A stretch of DNA of 19,953 nt from CAVALG01 sp963630555 (GCA_963630555.1 CAVGND010000032.1:1-19953), one strand, 5' to 3'. Positions 1 through 8,140 are shown, numbered from the stretch's first letter. Numbers and translations are program-made. The notes: generated by a model not told the origin, from the sequence alone.

Positions 1-113
1 GAAAACTGCTCTAATTCGTAAAGTGCCGTTTCCTCGTCTACCGCACCGTAAACCCCTTCTTTGCTGCCCGTACCTCCGGGCTGTCTTTGTACTTTGACAT
101 TTTTTACCTCCAT
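1..113 (-). CDS. Partial gene of unknown function, N-terminus only
   Basis: An open frame starts at the ATG at 113-111 and runs off the left end of the window without a stop, giving about 37 residues. It begins MEVKNVKVQRQPGGTGSKEG and ends with an acidic stretch containing DEETALYELEQ. I do not recognise the family. A promoter-like pair lies just upstream (126-154), but no good ribosome binding site precedes this ATG. Instead a GGAGGT motif lies inside its first codons, correctly spaced for a second ATG at 100-98 in another frame, which stops after 20 codons. The real start is therefore uncertain. The gene could begin at 113, could be coupled to the small frame, or could carry a frameshift. 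The gene's direction and the open frame are seen directly; everything about function is unknown. Confidence 0.4.
   Translation of the reverse strand, partial: MEVKNVKVQRQPGGTGSKEGVYGAVDEETALYELEQF
38..100 (-). other. 20-codon frame with the best local ribosome binding site
   Basis: An ATG at 100-98 is preceded by GGAGGT at an ideal distance. The frame encodes 20 residues, beginning MSKYKDSPEVR and ending GFTVR, with a TAG stop at 40-38. It lies wholly inside the partial gene at 1-113 but in a different frame. It could be a leader peptide, a translational-coupling device, or the true start of the larger gene broken by a frameshift. It may also be chance. Confidence 0.2.
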
Positions 114-125
114 AATAATATCTTT

Positions 126-154
126 ATTCTATACCATTTCTAAGGTTTACACAA
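126..154 (-). promoter_or_regulatory. Probable sigma-A promoter of the left-edge gene
   Basis: On the minus strand a TTGTGT -35 box (154-149) and a TAGAAT -10 box (131-126) are separated by 17 bases. Transcription would start only about 5-10 bases before the ATG at 113. The short leader agrees with the missing ribosome binding site for that ATG and favours initiation at the ATG at 100. Confidence 0.45.
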
Positions 155-186
155 GATATTAAGAAGTCTCAAGAAATCCGCTTAAA

Positions 187-223
187 TAAAGGAAAAGGTG
201 TAACCCCATATCGGGATTACACC
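187..223 (-). terminator. Intrinsic terminator closing the long minus-strand array
   Basis: Read on the minus strand, GGTGTAA and TTACACC pair over 7 bp (223-217 with 203-197), with a further GC-rich inner stem, and are followed by TTTTCC and more T-rich sequence (196-187). It lies about 60 bases after the stop of the 427-residue dehydratase-like gene. The rest of the 170-base gap between genes holds only the left-edge promoter. Confidence 0.75.
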
Positions 224-283
224 ATAATTCCTAAAATACTTCCTTATTAAACCGCGGCATTGACAGCAAGACTTTTGTTTATA

Positions 284-1567
284 CTAAAATTTTTGATTCG
301 GCACGGCAGTTGCTTTCTGTGAATCTTCACATTTTGCGTTTGCAAGCATAAGTTTAAGGCGGTTAATCTGATTTACCTGTGTAGCGCCCGAATCATAGTC
401 AATTGCAACTATATTTACATCGTCATTTTTTTCTTTAATAATTTTCATCATACCTTTACCGCAAATATGATTAGGCAGGCATCCGAACGGTTGAGTGCAC
501 ACTATATTTTTCACGCCCGTATGAGCAAGTTCTATCATTTCTGCTGTCAGCAGCCACCCCTCGCCCATTTTTGTGCAATTGCTTATGTAACCGTCAGCCA
601 ATGTGCAGGTATCCTCAAATTTTGTAAAAGGTTCAAAATCGCTTTCGTTTACAATGATATCGGAAACATCGTTTTTCTTCTTGCAGAGGAATTTAAAAGC
701 AAATTTACAGGCAAGATAAATAAAAACATTTTTTCGTTTGAATTTTTTATAATCATTAATATTATTAAAAACGCAATACAGCAAAAAATCCATAAGACCG
801 GGGACAACGGTTTCGGCACCTTCATCAATTAAAAAGCGTTCGAGATTATTATTGCCGAGCGGTGAATATTTTACAAAAATTTCGCCGACAATTCCAACCT
901 TAACCGCATCGCGCTTAACCATATTAATGTTGGAAAAGTCGCGCATCATAAGGCGATAATTCTGCTTAATTTTTTTGTAACTTATCCGCTTTGTTGTGCC
1001 TAATTCATTGCCCAACCGTTCGGTCCATTTTTCGGCAAGCAGTTCGGCGGAGCCTTTTTCAACTTCGTACGGACGGCATTGATTTACGAGAGTCAACAAA
1101 AGATCCCCGTAAATCACGGCATATAAAAGCGAATGTAATTTAGGTACAGTAAGATTAAACCCGGGGTGTTTTTCCAAACCGCTGAAGTTAACGGAAATAA
1201 CGGGGACAAATCCGTATCCCGCCTTTTTAAGGGCTTTTCTGAGCAGGCATATATAATTTGACGCTCGACAGCCGCCCCCTGTTTGGAAAAGTACAAGCGC
1301 AACTTTATTGACATCGTATTTTCCCGATTGCAGAGCATCTATGAATTGCCCGATAACAAGAATTGCCGGATAACAAGTATCGTTATGTACATATTTTAGA
1401 CCTGTTTCGGTAATATGGGGGCCGGATGTCTGTAACAATTCCATTTTATATCCGTATGTTTTAAAAACGCTAATTATCATCTTAAAGTGCATCGGCAGCA
1501 TTGTCGGGACTAAAATTGTATAATCCTTTTTCATTGCCTTTGTAAATTTGACATAATCGTTTGTCAA
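284..1567 (-). CDS. 2-hydroxyacyl-CoA dehydratase (HgdB-like) family protein
   Basis: The protein has 427 residues and belongs to the 2-hydroxyglutaryl-CoA dehydratase D-component-like family. In known members such proteins carry a [4Fe-4S] cluster and receive an electron from an ATP-dependent activator. Visible cysteine motifs are NDTCYPA (C65), FQTGGGCRASNY (C100) and QPFGCLPNHICGKG (C363, C369), followed by DYDSGATQVNQ near residue 390. It begins three bases after the stop of the activase gene upstream, so the two are almost certainly co-translated. In many Clostridia a single protein of about 1,400 residues covers both; here it is split as 974 plus 427. The start is a TTG at 1567 with an AAGGG-type binding site inside the end of the previous gene; ATG at codon 12 is the alternative. 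The family is clear. The substrate is unknown and true dehydratase activity is not established. Confidence 0.8.
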   Translation of the reverse strand: MTNDYVKFTKAMKKDYTILVPTMLPMHFKMIISVFKTYGYKMELLQTSGPHITETGLKYVHNDTCYPAILVIGQFIDALQSGKYDVNKVALVLFQTGGGCRASNYICLLRKALKKAGYGFVPVISVNFSGLEKHPGFNLTVPKLHSLLYAVIYGDLLLTLVNQCRPYEVEKGSAELLAEKWTERLGNELGTTKRISYKKIKQNYRLMMRDFSNINMVKRDAVKVGIVGEIFVKYSPLGNNNLERFLIDEGAETVVPGLMDFLLYCVFNNINDYKKFKRKNVFIYLACKFAFKFLCKKKNDVSDIIVNESDFEPFTKFEDTCTLADGYISNCTKMGEGWLLTAEMIELAHTGVKNIVCTQPFGCLPNHICGKGMMKIIKEKNDDVNIVAIDYDSGATQVNQINRLKLMLANAKCEDSQKATAVPNQKF

Positions 1568-1569
1568 TT

Positions 1570-4494
1570 TTATTCACCCTTTTCCTCCAAAGCACCCATA
1601 AGGCTGCGAAGTCTGATCTTAACAGCACCGAGATTGGTGATTTCATCAATTTTTATCTGAGTGTAATATTTTCCGTTACCTTCAAGTATTGAGCGAATTT
1701 CATCTGTGGTTATTGCATCAAGTCCGCAGCCGAACGATACAAGTTGCACAAGTTGCATATTGCTGTTATCCGCTGCCAGTTTTGCCGCCCGATAAAGCCG
1801 TGCATGATAAGTCCATTGATTAAGTATATGAACCTGTTGAGGTTTTTCCAGATGGCAGACGCTGTCTTCACTTACAACCACAAAACCGAGTGACGTCGCC
1901 AAACGGTCTATACCGTGGCATATTTCCGGATCAATATGATACGGTCGCCCCGCAAGTATCATAACACGTTTGTTGTGTGTCTTTGCATAACGGAGCGCTT
2001 TTTCACCCTCGCATTTTATTCCCGCCATATATTCATCATACGCTTTAAATCCGGCTTTCACCGCATCGCGCACCTCGCGCAATTTAATCCCCGGAGTAAC
2101 CGCAGCAAGGCAATCGCGGAGATTTTCGGCAAGTGTTCTTTTGCTATTAATATTAAGGTGTGGATACAAAAAATGCACATTTGATAAATCATCTACATTT
2201 GCGTTAAGCAATTCGGAATAATAGGCAACGATCGGACAATTAAAATGATTATCACCGGACTTTTCTTCAACATTATATGTAAGACAGGGATAAAATATAA
2301 AATCAACCCCGTCCTTCACCAGTTCTTCGATATGACCGTGCATTATTTTTGCCGGATAACAAGCGGTATCCGACGGAATGGTGAACTGACCCAACTCATA
2401 AGTTCGGCGTGTTGAAAGGTTTGAGAACACGGTTTCATACCCGAGTTTTGTAAAAACCGTGTGCCACAGCGGCGCAAGTTCGTACATACCGAGCGCCATC
2501 GGTAAACCGATCCTGCCGCGGGGTCCGAATTTGCCTTTGAGCGATGACAAAAATTCGCGCTTATACTCGTATAAATCGGGCAGTTTTTCAGTGATTTTTA
2601 ATCCAGAGCCTTTATTGCACTGATTACCCGATATAAACTTCTGACCGTCGGAAAAAATATTGATTGTTAAATGGCAATGGTTTTCGCAGCCGTTGCAAAC
2701 GGCGGTTGTTGATTTATGCGAAAAATCATTAAGTTCGTCAAGACTTAAAATTCCGCTTTTATTATAATGCATTGAGTGAAGCGCCGCCCCATACGCACCC
2801 ATTAATCCGGCAATTGAGGGACGAATAACATCTGCGCCCAATTCTTTTTCAAATGCACGAAGAACCGCGTCGTTGTAAAATGTTCCACCCTGAACTACAA
2901 CATTTTTGCCGAGTTCGGAAGGAGAATTTGCACGTATGACCTTATAGAGCGCATTCTTTACCACACTCACAGACAAACCTGCCGAGATATCTTCAACCGA
3001 GGCGCCGTCCTTCTGCGACTGTTTTACGGAAGAATTCATAAACACGGTGCAGCGTGTACCCAAATTTACCGGTGCAGTGCTGAAAATTGCTTTTTTTGCA
3101 AAATCCGAAACATCATAGCCCATTGACTTGGCAAAAGTTTCGATAAATGATCCGCAGCCGGAGGAACACGCCTCATTCAGCATAATGGAATCTATTGCAC
3201 CGTTCCGTATTTTAAAACATTTGATATCCTGCCCGCCTATATCAAGTATAAAATCAACGTCGGGTTTAAAGTATTTGGCAGCGGTGTAATGTGCTATGGT
3301 TTCGACAATGCCTTCATCAATATTAAATGCATGTTTAATAAGTTCTTCGCCGTATCCGGTTACCGAACTTCCGCAGATAGTTATCCGCTCCCCGCAGGCA
3401 GCATATATTTTTTTCAGTTCATCCAAAACAATATTAACCGGATTGCCCTTATTTCCGCTGTAATAAGTATATAAAATTTGCTTGTTTTCACCTATCAGTA
3501 CAAGTTTTGTTGTTGTGCTGCCGCAGTCAATTCCGAGCCATGCATTACCGCGGTATGCGGTTATATCTTCAACAGGAACCGACGCTTTTTTATGTCTTTG
3601 AATAAACTCGCTGTACTCTGATTTATCTTTAAACAAAGGGTCTAATCGGTTGTCATTACTGTTTTTTTGAACGCAGTTATTAATTCTTTCCGTTAGCTCG
3701 CAAAATTTTATCGGTTCAACCTTTTCGGAATGCATAGCAGCGCCTATAGCAACAGAAAAAAGCGCATATTCCGGGAAAACTGCGGTATCGTTGCCCAATT
3801 TAAGCGTTTCGCAAAAGCGTTTCTTCAAACCCTCACAATAGTACAGCGGACCGCCTAAAAACATAACTTTACCTTTAATTTTTCTTCCCTGAACAAGTCC
3901 GGTAATTGTTTGATTTACAACCGCCTGATAGATGCTGGCGGCAATATCGGATTTTTTTGCACCCTGATTAAGCAAGGGTTGAATATCGGTTTTGGCAAAG
4001 ACACCGCAGCGCGACGCGATCGGATAAATTTTTGTTGCCTCAAGGCTCATTTTATCCATTTCGTCCACAGTGGTATCAAGCAGCACAGCCATCTGATCAA
4101 TAAATGCACCTGTGCCGCCGGCACAAGAACCGTTCATTCTTTCGTCAATCCCGCCGTCAAAAAATATTACTTTGGCATCTTCTCCGCCAAGTTCGATAAC
4201 AACGCTTGTATCGGGTGCATATCTGTGCACCATTTCGCCTGTCGCATAAACCTCTTGAATAAACGCAAGACCGGCAGCGTCGGCAAGCCCCATACCTGCA
4301 GAACCGGAAACGGTGACACGAACCTCTCCGATATCGCCGATTTCCTTTTCCATATTGCGCAGCATTTCAAGAGTTGTTTGCCTTACCTGTGAAAAATGGC
4401 GTTGATATTTGCTGTAAATAATTTCGCCGCATTTTATAAGCGCCAATTTCGTTGTAGTCGACCCTATATCTATCCCCAAAAGTAAATCGTTCAT
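1570..4494 (-). CDS. Acyl-CoA dehydratase activase, two ATPase domains plus DUF2229-like region
   Basis: This 974-residue protein carries two tandem BcrAD/BadFG-type ATPase domains of the ASKHA fold, about residues 5-255 and 320-575. Each has the phosphate loop GIDxGSTTTK (residues 7-16 and 321-330) and two cysteines placed like the cluster ligands of HgdC: SCAGGTG and SRCGVF in the first, ACSSGCGSF and GTRCTVF in the second. Next come a C-x2-C-x3-C plus distal C cluster (about 600-626) and a DUF2229-like region (about 660-880) with TIPSDTACYPAK. The C-terminus holds AGRPYHIDPEI and SFGCGLDAIT, the front of the HgdB-like fold that continues in the next gene. Family members couple ATP hydrolysis to low-potential electron transfer. 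I choose the ATG at 4494, eight bases after GAGG; one codon upstream is a TTG. It starts 32 bases after proC. Its physiological substrate is unknown. Confidence 0.85.
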   Translation of the reverse strand: MNDLLLGIDIGSTTTKLALIKCGEIIYSKYQRHFSQVRQTTLEMLRNMEKEIGDIGEVRVTVSGSAGMGLADAAGLAFIQEVYATGEMVHRYAPDTSVVIELGGEDAKVIFFDGGIDERMNGSCAGGTGAFIDQMAVLLDTTVDEMDKMSLEATKIYPIASRCGVFAKTDIQPLLNQGAKKSDIAASIYQAVVNQTITGLVQGRKIKGKVMFLGGPLYYCEGLKKRFCETLKLGNDTAVFPEYALFSVAIGAAMHSEKVEPIKFCELTERINNCVQKNSNDNRLDPLFKDKSEYSEFIQRHKKASVPVEDITAYRGNAWLGIDCGSTTTKLVLIGENKQILYTYYSGNKGNPVNIVLDELKKIYAACGERITICGSSVTGYGEELIKHAFNIDEGIVETIAHYTAAKYFKPDVDFILDIGGQDIKCFKIRNGAIDSIMLNEACSSGCGSFIETFAKSMGYDVSDFAKKAIFSTAPVNLGTRCTVFMNSSVKQSQKDGASVEDISAGLSVSVVKNALYKVIRANSPSELGKNVVVQGGTFYNDAVLRAFEKELGADVIRPSIAGLMGAYGAALHSMHYNKSGILSLDELNDFSHKSTTAVCNGCENHCHLTINIFSDGQKFISGNQCNKGSGLKITEKLPDLYEYKREFLSSLKGKFGPRGRIGLPMALGMYELAPLWHTVFTKLGYETVFSNLSTRRTYELGQFTIPSDTACYPAKIMHGHIEELVKDGVDFIFYPCLTYNVEEKSGDNHFNCPIVAYYSELLNANVDDLSNVHFLYPHLNINSKRTLAENLRDCLAAVTPGIKLREVRDAVKAGFKAYDEYMAGIKCEGEKALRYAKTHNKRVMILAGRPYHIDPEICHGIDRLATSLGFVVVSEDSVCHLEKPQQVHILNQWTYHARLYRAAKLAADNSNMQLVQLVSFGCGLDAITTDEIRSILEGNGKYYTQIKIDEITNLGAVKIRLRSLMGALEEKGE

Positions 4495-4526
4495 CAAAAA
4501 TGCCTCGCACTAAAATTCAAAATTAA

Positions 4527-5333
4527 CTATTTCTTTTTCCCGATTTCAACTGCACGGTTAAATCCCGCGACAACTGCGTCGATAACCGCGCCGCGGAAGG
4601 CACGCTCTTCAAGCGCCGCAACACCGGCAACAGTTGTCCCCGCAGGACTGCATACTCCGTCTTTAAGTGCTGCCGGGTGCGAACCGGTTTCAAGAACCGT
4701 TCTTGCCGCTCCCAAGACCGTGTTGGCGGCGTATAAAATTGCCTTATCACGCGGAAGTCCGCACTTAACTCCGCCGTCTGCCATAGCCTCGATAAACATA
4801 TAAACATATGCAGGGCCGCTGCCCGAAAGGGCGCAGCCTGCGTCAATAAGTGATTCGGGTATAACATCAAATATTCCGGCTTTACACAATATTTCTGACA
4901 AAGTTGTTACCTCACTGTTTGTAACAGCAGTACCCTTTGCGCAAAGAATGGTTCCCTGCCCTACGGCAGCAGCCATATTAGGCATTATGCGTATTACCGG
5001 CAGTTTCGCTTTAAGTTCATTTTCGATAGTTTCGGTGCTGACGCCCGCCGCCATACTTACTATAACAAATCTGTCTTTGCGCTCTGTAAGAGTATCGCGT
5101 ATTTCACAGATCATATCACTCATAAACTGCGGTTTAACGCCGAAAAAAATGTAGTCGCATTTTGCCGCAACGGTAAGATTATCGGATACGGTTGCCGAAA
5201 TTTTATCCGCAAGTTGCTTGGCTTTATCGTCATCTTTATCCGAAATTAAAACGTCATATCCGCCTTTTGCAGCAGCGCACGCAAGCGCGCCGCCCATATT
5301 ACCGGCGCCTATAAAGCCTATTTTAAGTCCCAT
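4527..5333 (-). CDS. proC: Pyrroline-5-carboxylate reductase
   Basis: This 268-residue enzyme performs the last step of proline synthesis, the NAD(P)H-dependent reduction of 1-pyrroline-5-carboxylate to proline in the cytoplasm. The N-terminal Rossmann motif GFIGAGNMG is at residues 6-14, VIRIMPN at 113-119, and the dimerisation/active-site segments ALSGSGPAYVYMFIEA (168-183) and DGVCSPAGTTVAGV (225-238) are intact. Length is normal for the family. A GGAGGT site six bases before the ATG fixes the start. It follows proA by 17 bases, so proB, proA and proC lie in pathway order and should be co-expressed. Nothing suggests damage. Confidence 0.96.
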   Translation of the reverse strand: MGLKIGFIGAGNMGGALACAAAKGGYDVLISDKDDDKAKQLADKISATVSDNLTVAAKCDYIFFGVKPQFMSDMICEIRDTLTERKDRFVIVSMAAGVSTETIENELKAKLPVIRIMPNMAAAVGQGTILCAKGTAVTNSEVTTLSEILCKAGIFDVIPESLIDAGCALSGSGPAYVYMFIEAMADGGVKCGLPRDKAILYAANTVLGAARTVLETGSHPAALKDGVCSPAGTTVAGVAALEERAFRGAVIDAVVAGFNRAVEIGKKK

Positions 5334-5350
5334 ATCAGTACCTCCGTTTA

Positions 5351-6607
5351 TTATCTTATCTGTCCGTTTCCGCGGATGATATATTTATAAGTTGTAAGTT
5401 CATGCAATCCCATTGGACCTCGCGCATGCAATTTTTGTGTTGAAATTCCCATTTCACAGCCAAGTCCGAATTCGCCGCCGTCGGTAAATCTTGTTGACGC
5501 ATTAACATATACTGCCGCACTGTCAACCAAAAGAGTGAATTTATCGGCTGCCGATTTGTTTTCGGTTATTATGGCGTCGCTGTGGTGTGTTGAATGCTTA
5601 GCAATGTGTTTGATTGCGGCATCGCAGTCATCAACCACGCTTACTGCCATAATATAATCGAGAAATTCAGTATCAAAATCGGTTACGTTTGCCGGAGCCC
5701 CCGTTATTATTTTTGCGGCGCGTTCATCCAAACGAAGTTCAACAGGAACTTTGCCGTTTGCCTTGCGCCGATCGCACAGTCTTGTTTTAAGCATCGGTAA
5801 AAACTTTTCGGCTACATCTTTGTGAACCAGGCAAACTTCGGCCGCATTACAGACAGAGGGGCGGCTTGCCTTTGCATTTTCTGCAATATCCGCTGCCTTT
5901 TCAAGGTCTGCGTCACGGTCAACAAATATATGACATATCCCCGTCCCTGTTTGTATGCAAGGGACGGTTGCATTTTGTACGCAGGCGTTTATAAGGCCGG
6001 GACCTCCGCGCGGAATAAGCAGATCAATAAACCCGTTTGCCACCATTAATTCGCTTGCGCTTTTTCTTGTTGTATCTTCAATCAGATTAATCAGCGTTTC
6101 GGGCAATCCGACGCTTTTAAGTCCTTCCCGCATTGCAGTTACTATAGCAAATGCCGAGCGATAAGCCTCTTTCCCTCCGCGTAAAACACAAACATTACCG
6201 CTTTTAACGGCAAGAACCGCCGCATCTGAAGTTACATTGGGGCGGCTTTCATAAATAATTGCGATAACCCCCATAGGCACCGACACCTTGTTAATAATTA
6301 TCCCGTTCGGTCTTTCAACCGTCGATAAAATTACCCCTACAGGGTCGGGTAATGCCGCAACCTCACACATACCGTCAGCCATAGCATTAATTCTTTCGGC
6401 GGTTAATTTTAAACGGTCGATCATAACATCCGAAATGCTTGATTTCGCATTCTCTACATCAAGTGCGTTTGCTGCAAGTATGCTGTCTGTATTTTGCCGG
6501 ACAGCGTCCGCCATTGCGAATATGGCTTCGTTCTTTTTTTCAGTGCCGAGTGTCGCCATAATATCTACAGCAGCTTTAGCAGTCTGTAATATTTCATTTG
6601 TTGTCAT
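5351..6607 (-). CDS. proA: Glutamate-5-semialdehyde dehydrogenase (gamma-glutamyl phosphate reductase)
   Basis: This 418-residue enzyme reduces gamma-glutamyl phosphate to glutamate-5-semialdehyde with NADPH, the second step of proline synthesis. It shows the aldehyde-dehydrogenase-like fold, with IYESRPNVTSDAA (118-130), VLRGGKEA (141-148), the catalytic cysteine in RPSVCNAAE (C253) and the C-terminal FTDGGEFGLGCEMGIST segment (374-390). Length matches the family. The start codon lies 7 bases after the proB stop. The binding site is weak (AAGCGGTGA), so translation is probably coupled to proB. Confidence 0.96.
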   Translation of the reverse strand: MTTNEILQTAKAAVDIMATLGTEKKNEAIFAMADAVRQNTDSILAANALDVENAKSSISDVMIDRLKLTAERINAMADGMCEVAALPDPVGVILSTVERPNGIIINKVSVPMGVIAIIYESRPNVTSDAAVLAVKSGNVCVLRGGKEAYRSAFAIVTAMREGLKSVGLPETLINLIEDTTRKSASELMVANGFIDLLIPRGGPGLINACVQNATVPCIQTGTGICHIFVDRDADLEKAADIAENAKASRPSVCNAAEVCLVHKDVAEKFLPMLKTRLCDRRKANGKVPVELRLDERAAKIITGAPANVTDFDTEFLDYIMAVSVVDDCDAAIKHIAKHSTHHSDAIITENKSAADKFTLLVDSAAVYVNASTRFTDGGEFGLGCEMGISTQKLHARGPMGLHELTTYKYIIRGNGQIR

Positions 6608-6614
6608 TATAATT

Positions 6615-7382
6615 TCACCGCTTTCCGATAAATCTTGTACCTACCGGCTTATTATCAAGCACGGCATACAGTTCTTCAACCTTTGAACCGTTTGCTATTA
6701 TCATATCGGTACCGTGTTCGGTTACCGTCTGCGCCGCGGAAATTTTGGTGCGCATACCTCCGGTTCCCAGAGCGGAACCGCTTCCGTCGGCGCAAGAGAT
6801 AATATCGCTGTCAATGCTTTCAATAACGGGTATCAGTTTCGCGTTCGGGTCCTTACGCGGGTTTGAAGTATAAAGTCCGTCAATATCCGAAAGCAGGACT
6901 AAAAGATCAGCCCCCACGCTTATCGCAATGTCGGCAGACAGGGTATCGTTATCGCCTATGCCGAATTCGTCAACAGATATAGTGTCATTTTCGTTTACTA
7001 TAGGCAATGCGCCTAATTCCAACAGGCGATTCATTGTATTTTTAAAATTATTGTGGCGTTTTTCATCCTCAAGGTCATCAGCGGTAACAAGTAACTGAGC
7101 AACCGTATGATTGTATTCGGAAAACAGTTTATCATATATGTACATAAGTTCACATTGACCTACGGCAGCTGCAGCCTGCTTTGTAGGAACATCGGCAGGC
7201 TTTTTACCGAGTGACAGTTTGCCGACACCCATTGCTATAGCGCCCGAAGAAACCAATATTACTTCGTTGCCCGCATTTTTAATATCACTTAAAACTTTAC
7301 AGAGTTTTTCCACCTGTCGGATATTAAGTCTGCCCGAATCGTGTGCAATTGTTGATGTTCCAACCTTTATAACAATTTTCAT
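6615..7382 (-). CDS. proB: Glutamate 5-kinase, catalytic domain only (no PUA domain)
   Basis: This 255-residue amino-acid kinase phosphorylates glutamate to gamma-glutamyl phosphate, the committed step of proline synthesis. Motifs seen are KVGTSTIAHDSGRLN (6-20), VILVSSGAIAMGVG (41-54), NENDTISVDEFGIGDNDTLSA (130-150), LLSDIDGLYTSNPR (163-176) and GTGGMRTKI (206-214). It ends right after the kinase domain, whereas the E. coli enzyme has an extra C-terminal PUA domain (about 367 residues in all). Short forms are known in Firmicutes, so this is a variant rather than a truncation. There is no clear ribosome binding site. The 20 bases before the ATG hold a small hairpin overlapping the upstream stop, suggesting coupling or unusual initiation. 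No T-box or other leader precedes it. Confidence 0.95.
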   Translation of the reverse strand: MKIVIKVGTSTIAHDSGRLNIRQVEKLCKVLSDIKNAGNEVILVSSGAIAMGVGKLSLGKKPADVPTKQAAAAVGQCELMYIYDKLFSEYNHTVAQLLVTADDLEDEKRHNNFKNTMNRLLELGALPIVNENDTISVDEFGIGDNDTLSADIAISVGADLLVLLSDIDGLYTSNPRKDPNAKLIPVIESIDSDIISCADGSGSALGTGGMRTKISAAQTVTEHGTDMIIANGSKVEELYAVLDNKPVGTRFIGKR

Positions 7383-7393
7383 TTTTTACATAT

Positions 7394-7411
7394 AAGCGTT
7401 TTTCAACGCTT
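7394..7411 (-). promoter_or_regulatory. Small hairpin over the stop codon upstream of proB
   Basis: AAGCGTT and AACGCTT form a 7-bp stem with a 4-base loop. The stem overlaps the TGA stop (7405-7403) of the preceding gene and sits about 12 bases before the proB ATG, where a ribosome binding site is expected but absent. It has no proper T-tract, so a terminator is unlikely. A role in proB translation is only a possibility. Confidence 0.3.
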
Positions 7412-8140
7412 TCTCCTTTTAATTTTTATTTCGTCCTCATCGCCTTTTTCATCGCGATTACGGTAGTCGTTAATAAGCGATACGGAAATTAGTACGATTG
7501 CCGCAATTGCGGCCAGAGTTACCGCTGCCGCAATAACTATCTGTAAAACAGCGGCACTGCCCGTCAACGTAAATGTACGTTCCCCTTTATAGGATATACG
7601 CGAAGCAATAAGTTCGGCGTTCTGAGATTCCGTGCCGTAATATGTAAGCGTTATAAGCGATTTATTCATAACGGTTACATATGTATATGAGTTTTCATCA
7701 TTCACGGTAAAATACACAGTACCGTCAATTTTCTTTTCCGTACACTTTTTGCCGTCAAAAAGCGCATCTGTCATCTGCGCCTTTTCGGCAGCGTCAAGTT
7801 CCGTAAGATTTTTAACACCTTTTGAAAAATCGGTTTGTGTAATGCTTAGTTTAAACTGTGAGGAGGTTTCATTATTGATCGCTAAAATATATATGTTGTT
7901 TTCCTCCATATATTTTTTAAGCGACTTGGCAGACATTCGCGTTTCCTGATCATCAACATAAAAACCGCCTGCAATTTCCTCGTTCTTTCGAATATTAGTG
8001 CGTGTAAGCGCCGTATAACCGCTCGGTATATTAACCGAAACTCCGTAATCCTGTATATCGACCGTATCTGCGTATGCCGTAACCGCAAACAAAACAGCAA
8101 ACAAAAGAGCCGCAACGGCAACTTTTAATTTCTTAAGCAT
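7403..8140 (-). CDS. Secreted, C-terminally membrane-anchored protein of unknown function
   Basis: The 245-residue protein starts with a clear signal peptide (KK, a hydrophobic run to about residue 20, then AYA before D25). An extracytoplasmic domain of about 170 residues follows, then one transmembrane helix (about 197-224) and a highly charged cytoplasmic tail ending KIKRRKR. The section DYGVSVNIPSGYTALTR just after the signal peptide recalls the opening strand of PsbP/DcrB-like domains; that is a guess from pattern only. The ATG at 8140 is chosen because a strong GGAGGGAG site precedes it. A longer frame to 8212 would lie inside folD and hide the signal peptide. It overlaps the end of folD by 8 bases and precedes proB by 20, so it sits inside a metabolic array without an obvious link. 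I do not recognise a function. Confidence 0.85.
   Translation of the reverse strand: MLKKLKVAVAALLFAVLFAVTAYADTVDIQDYGVSVNIPSGYTALTRTNIRKNEEIAGGFYVDDQETRMSAKSLKKYMEENNIYILAINNETSSQFKLSITQTDFSKGVKNLTELDAAEKAQMTDALFDGKKCTEKKIDGTVYFTVNDENSYTYVTVMNKSLITLTYYGTESQNAELIASRISYKGERTFTLTGSAAVLQIVIAAAVTLAAIAAIVLISVSLINDYRNRDEKGDEDEIKIKRRKR

Noticed and set aside
467..832. 121-codon plus-strand frame opposite the HgdB-like gene
   Set aside because: It is antisense to a protein with clear family motifs, has no convincing binding site and encodes a low-complexity Phe/Ile-rich sequence.
3910..4392. 160-codon plus-strand frame opposite the activase
   Set aside because: It lies over the conserved first ATPase domain; the His/Cys/Phe-rich translation is a by-product of the opposite codons.
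7383..7402. T-box or other leader regulating proBAC
   Set aside because: Only 20 bases separate proB from the upstream gene, far too short for a T-box; no such structure precedes proA or proC either.
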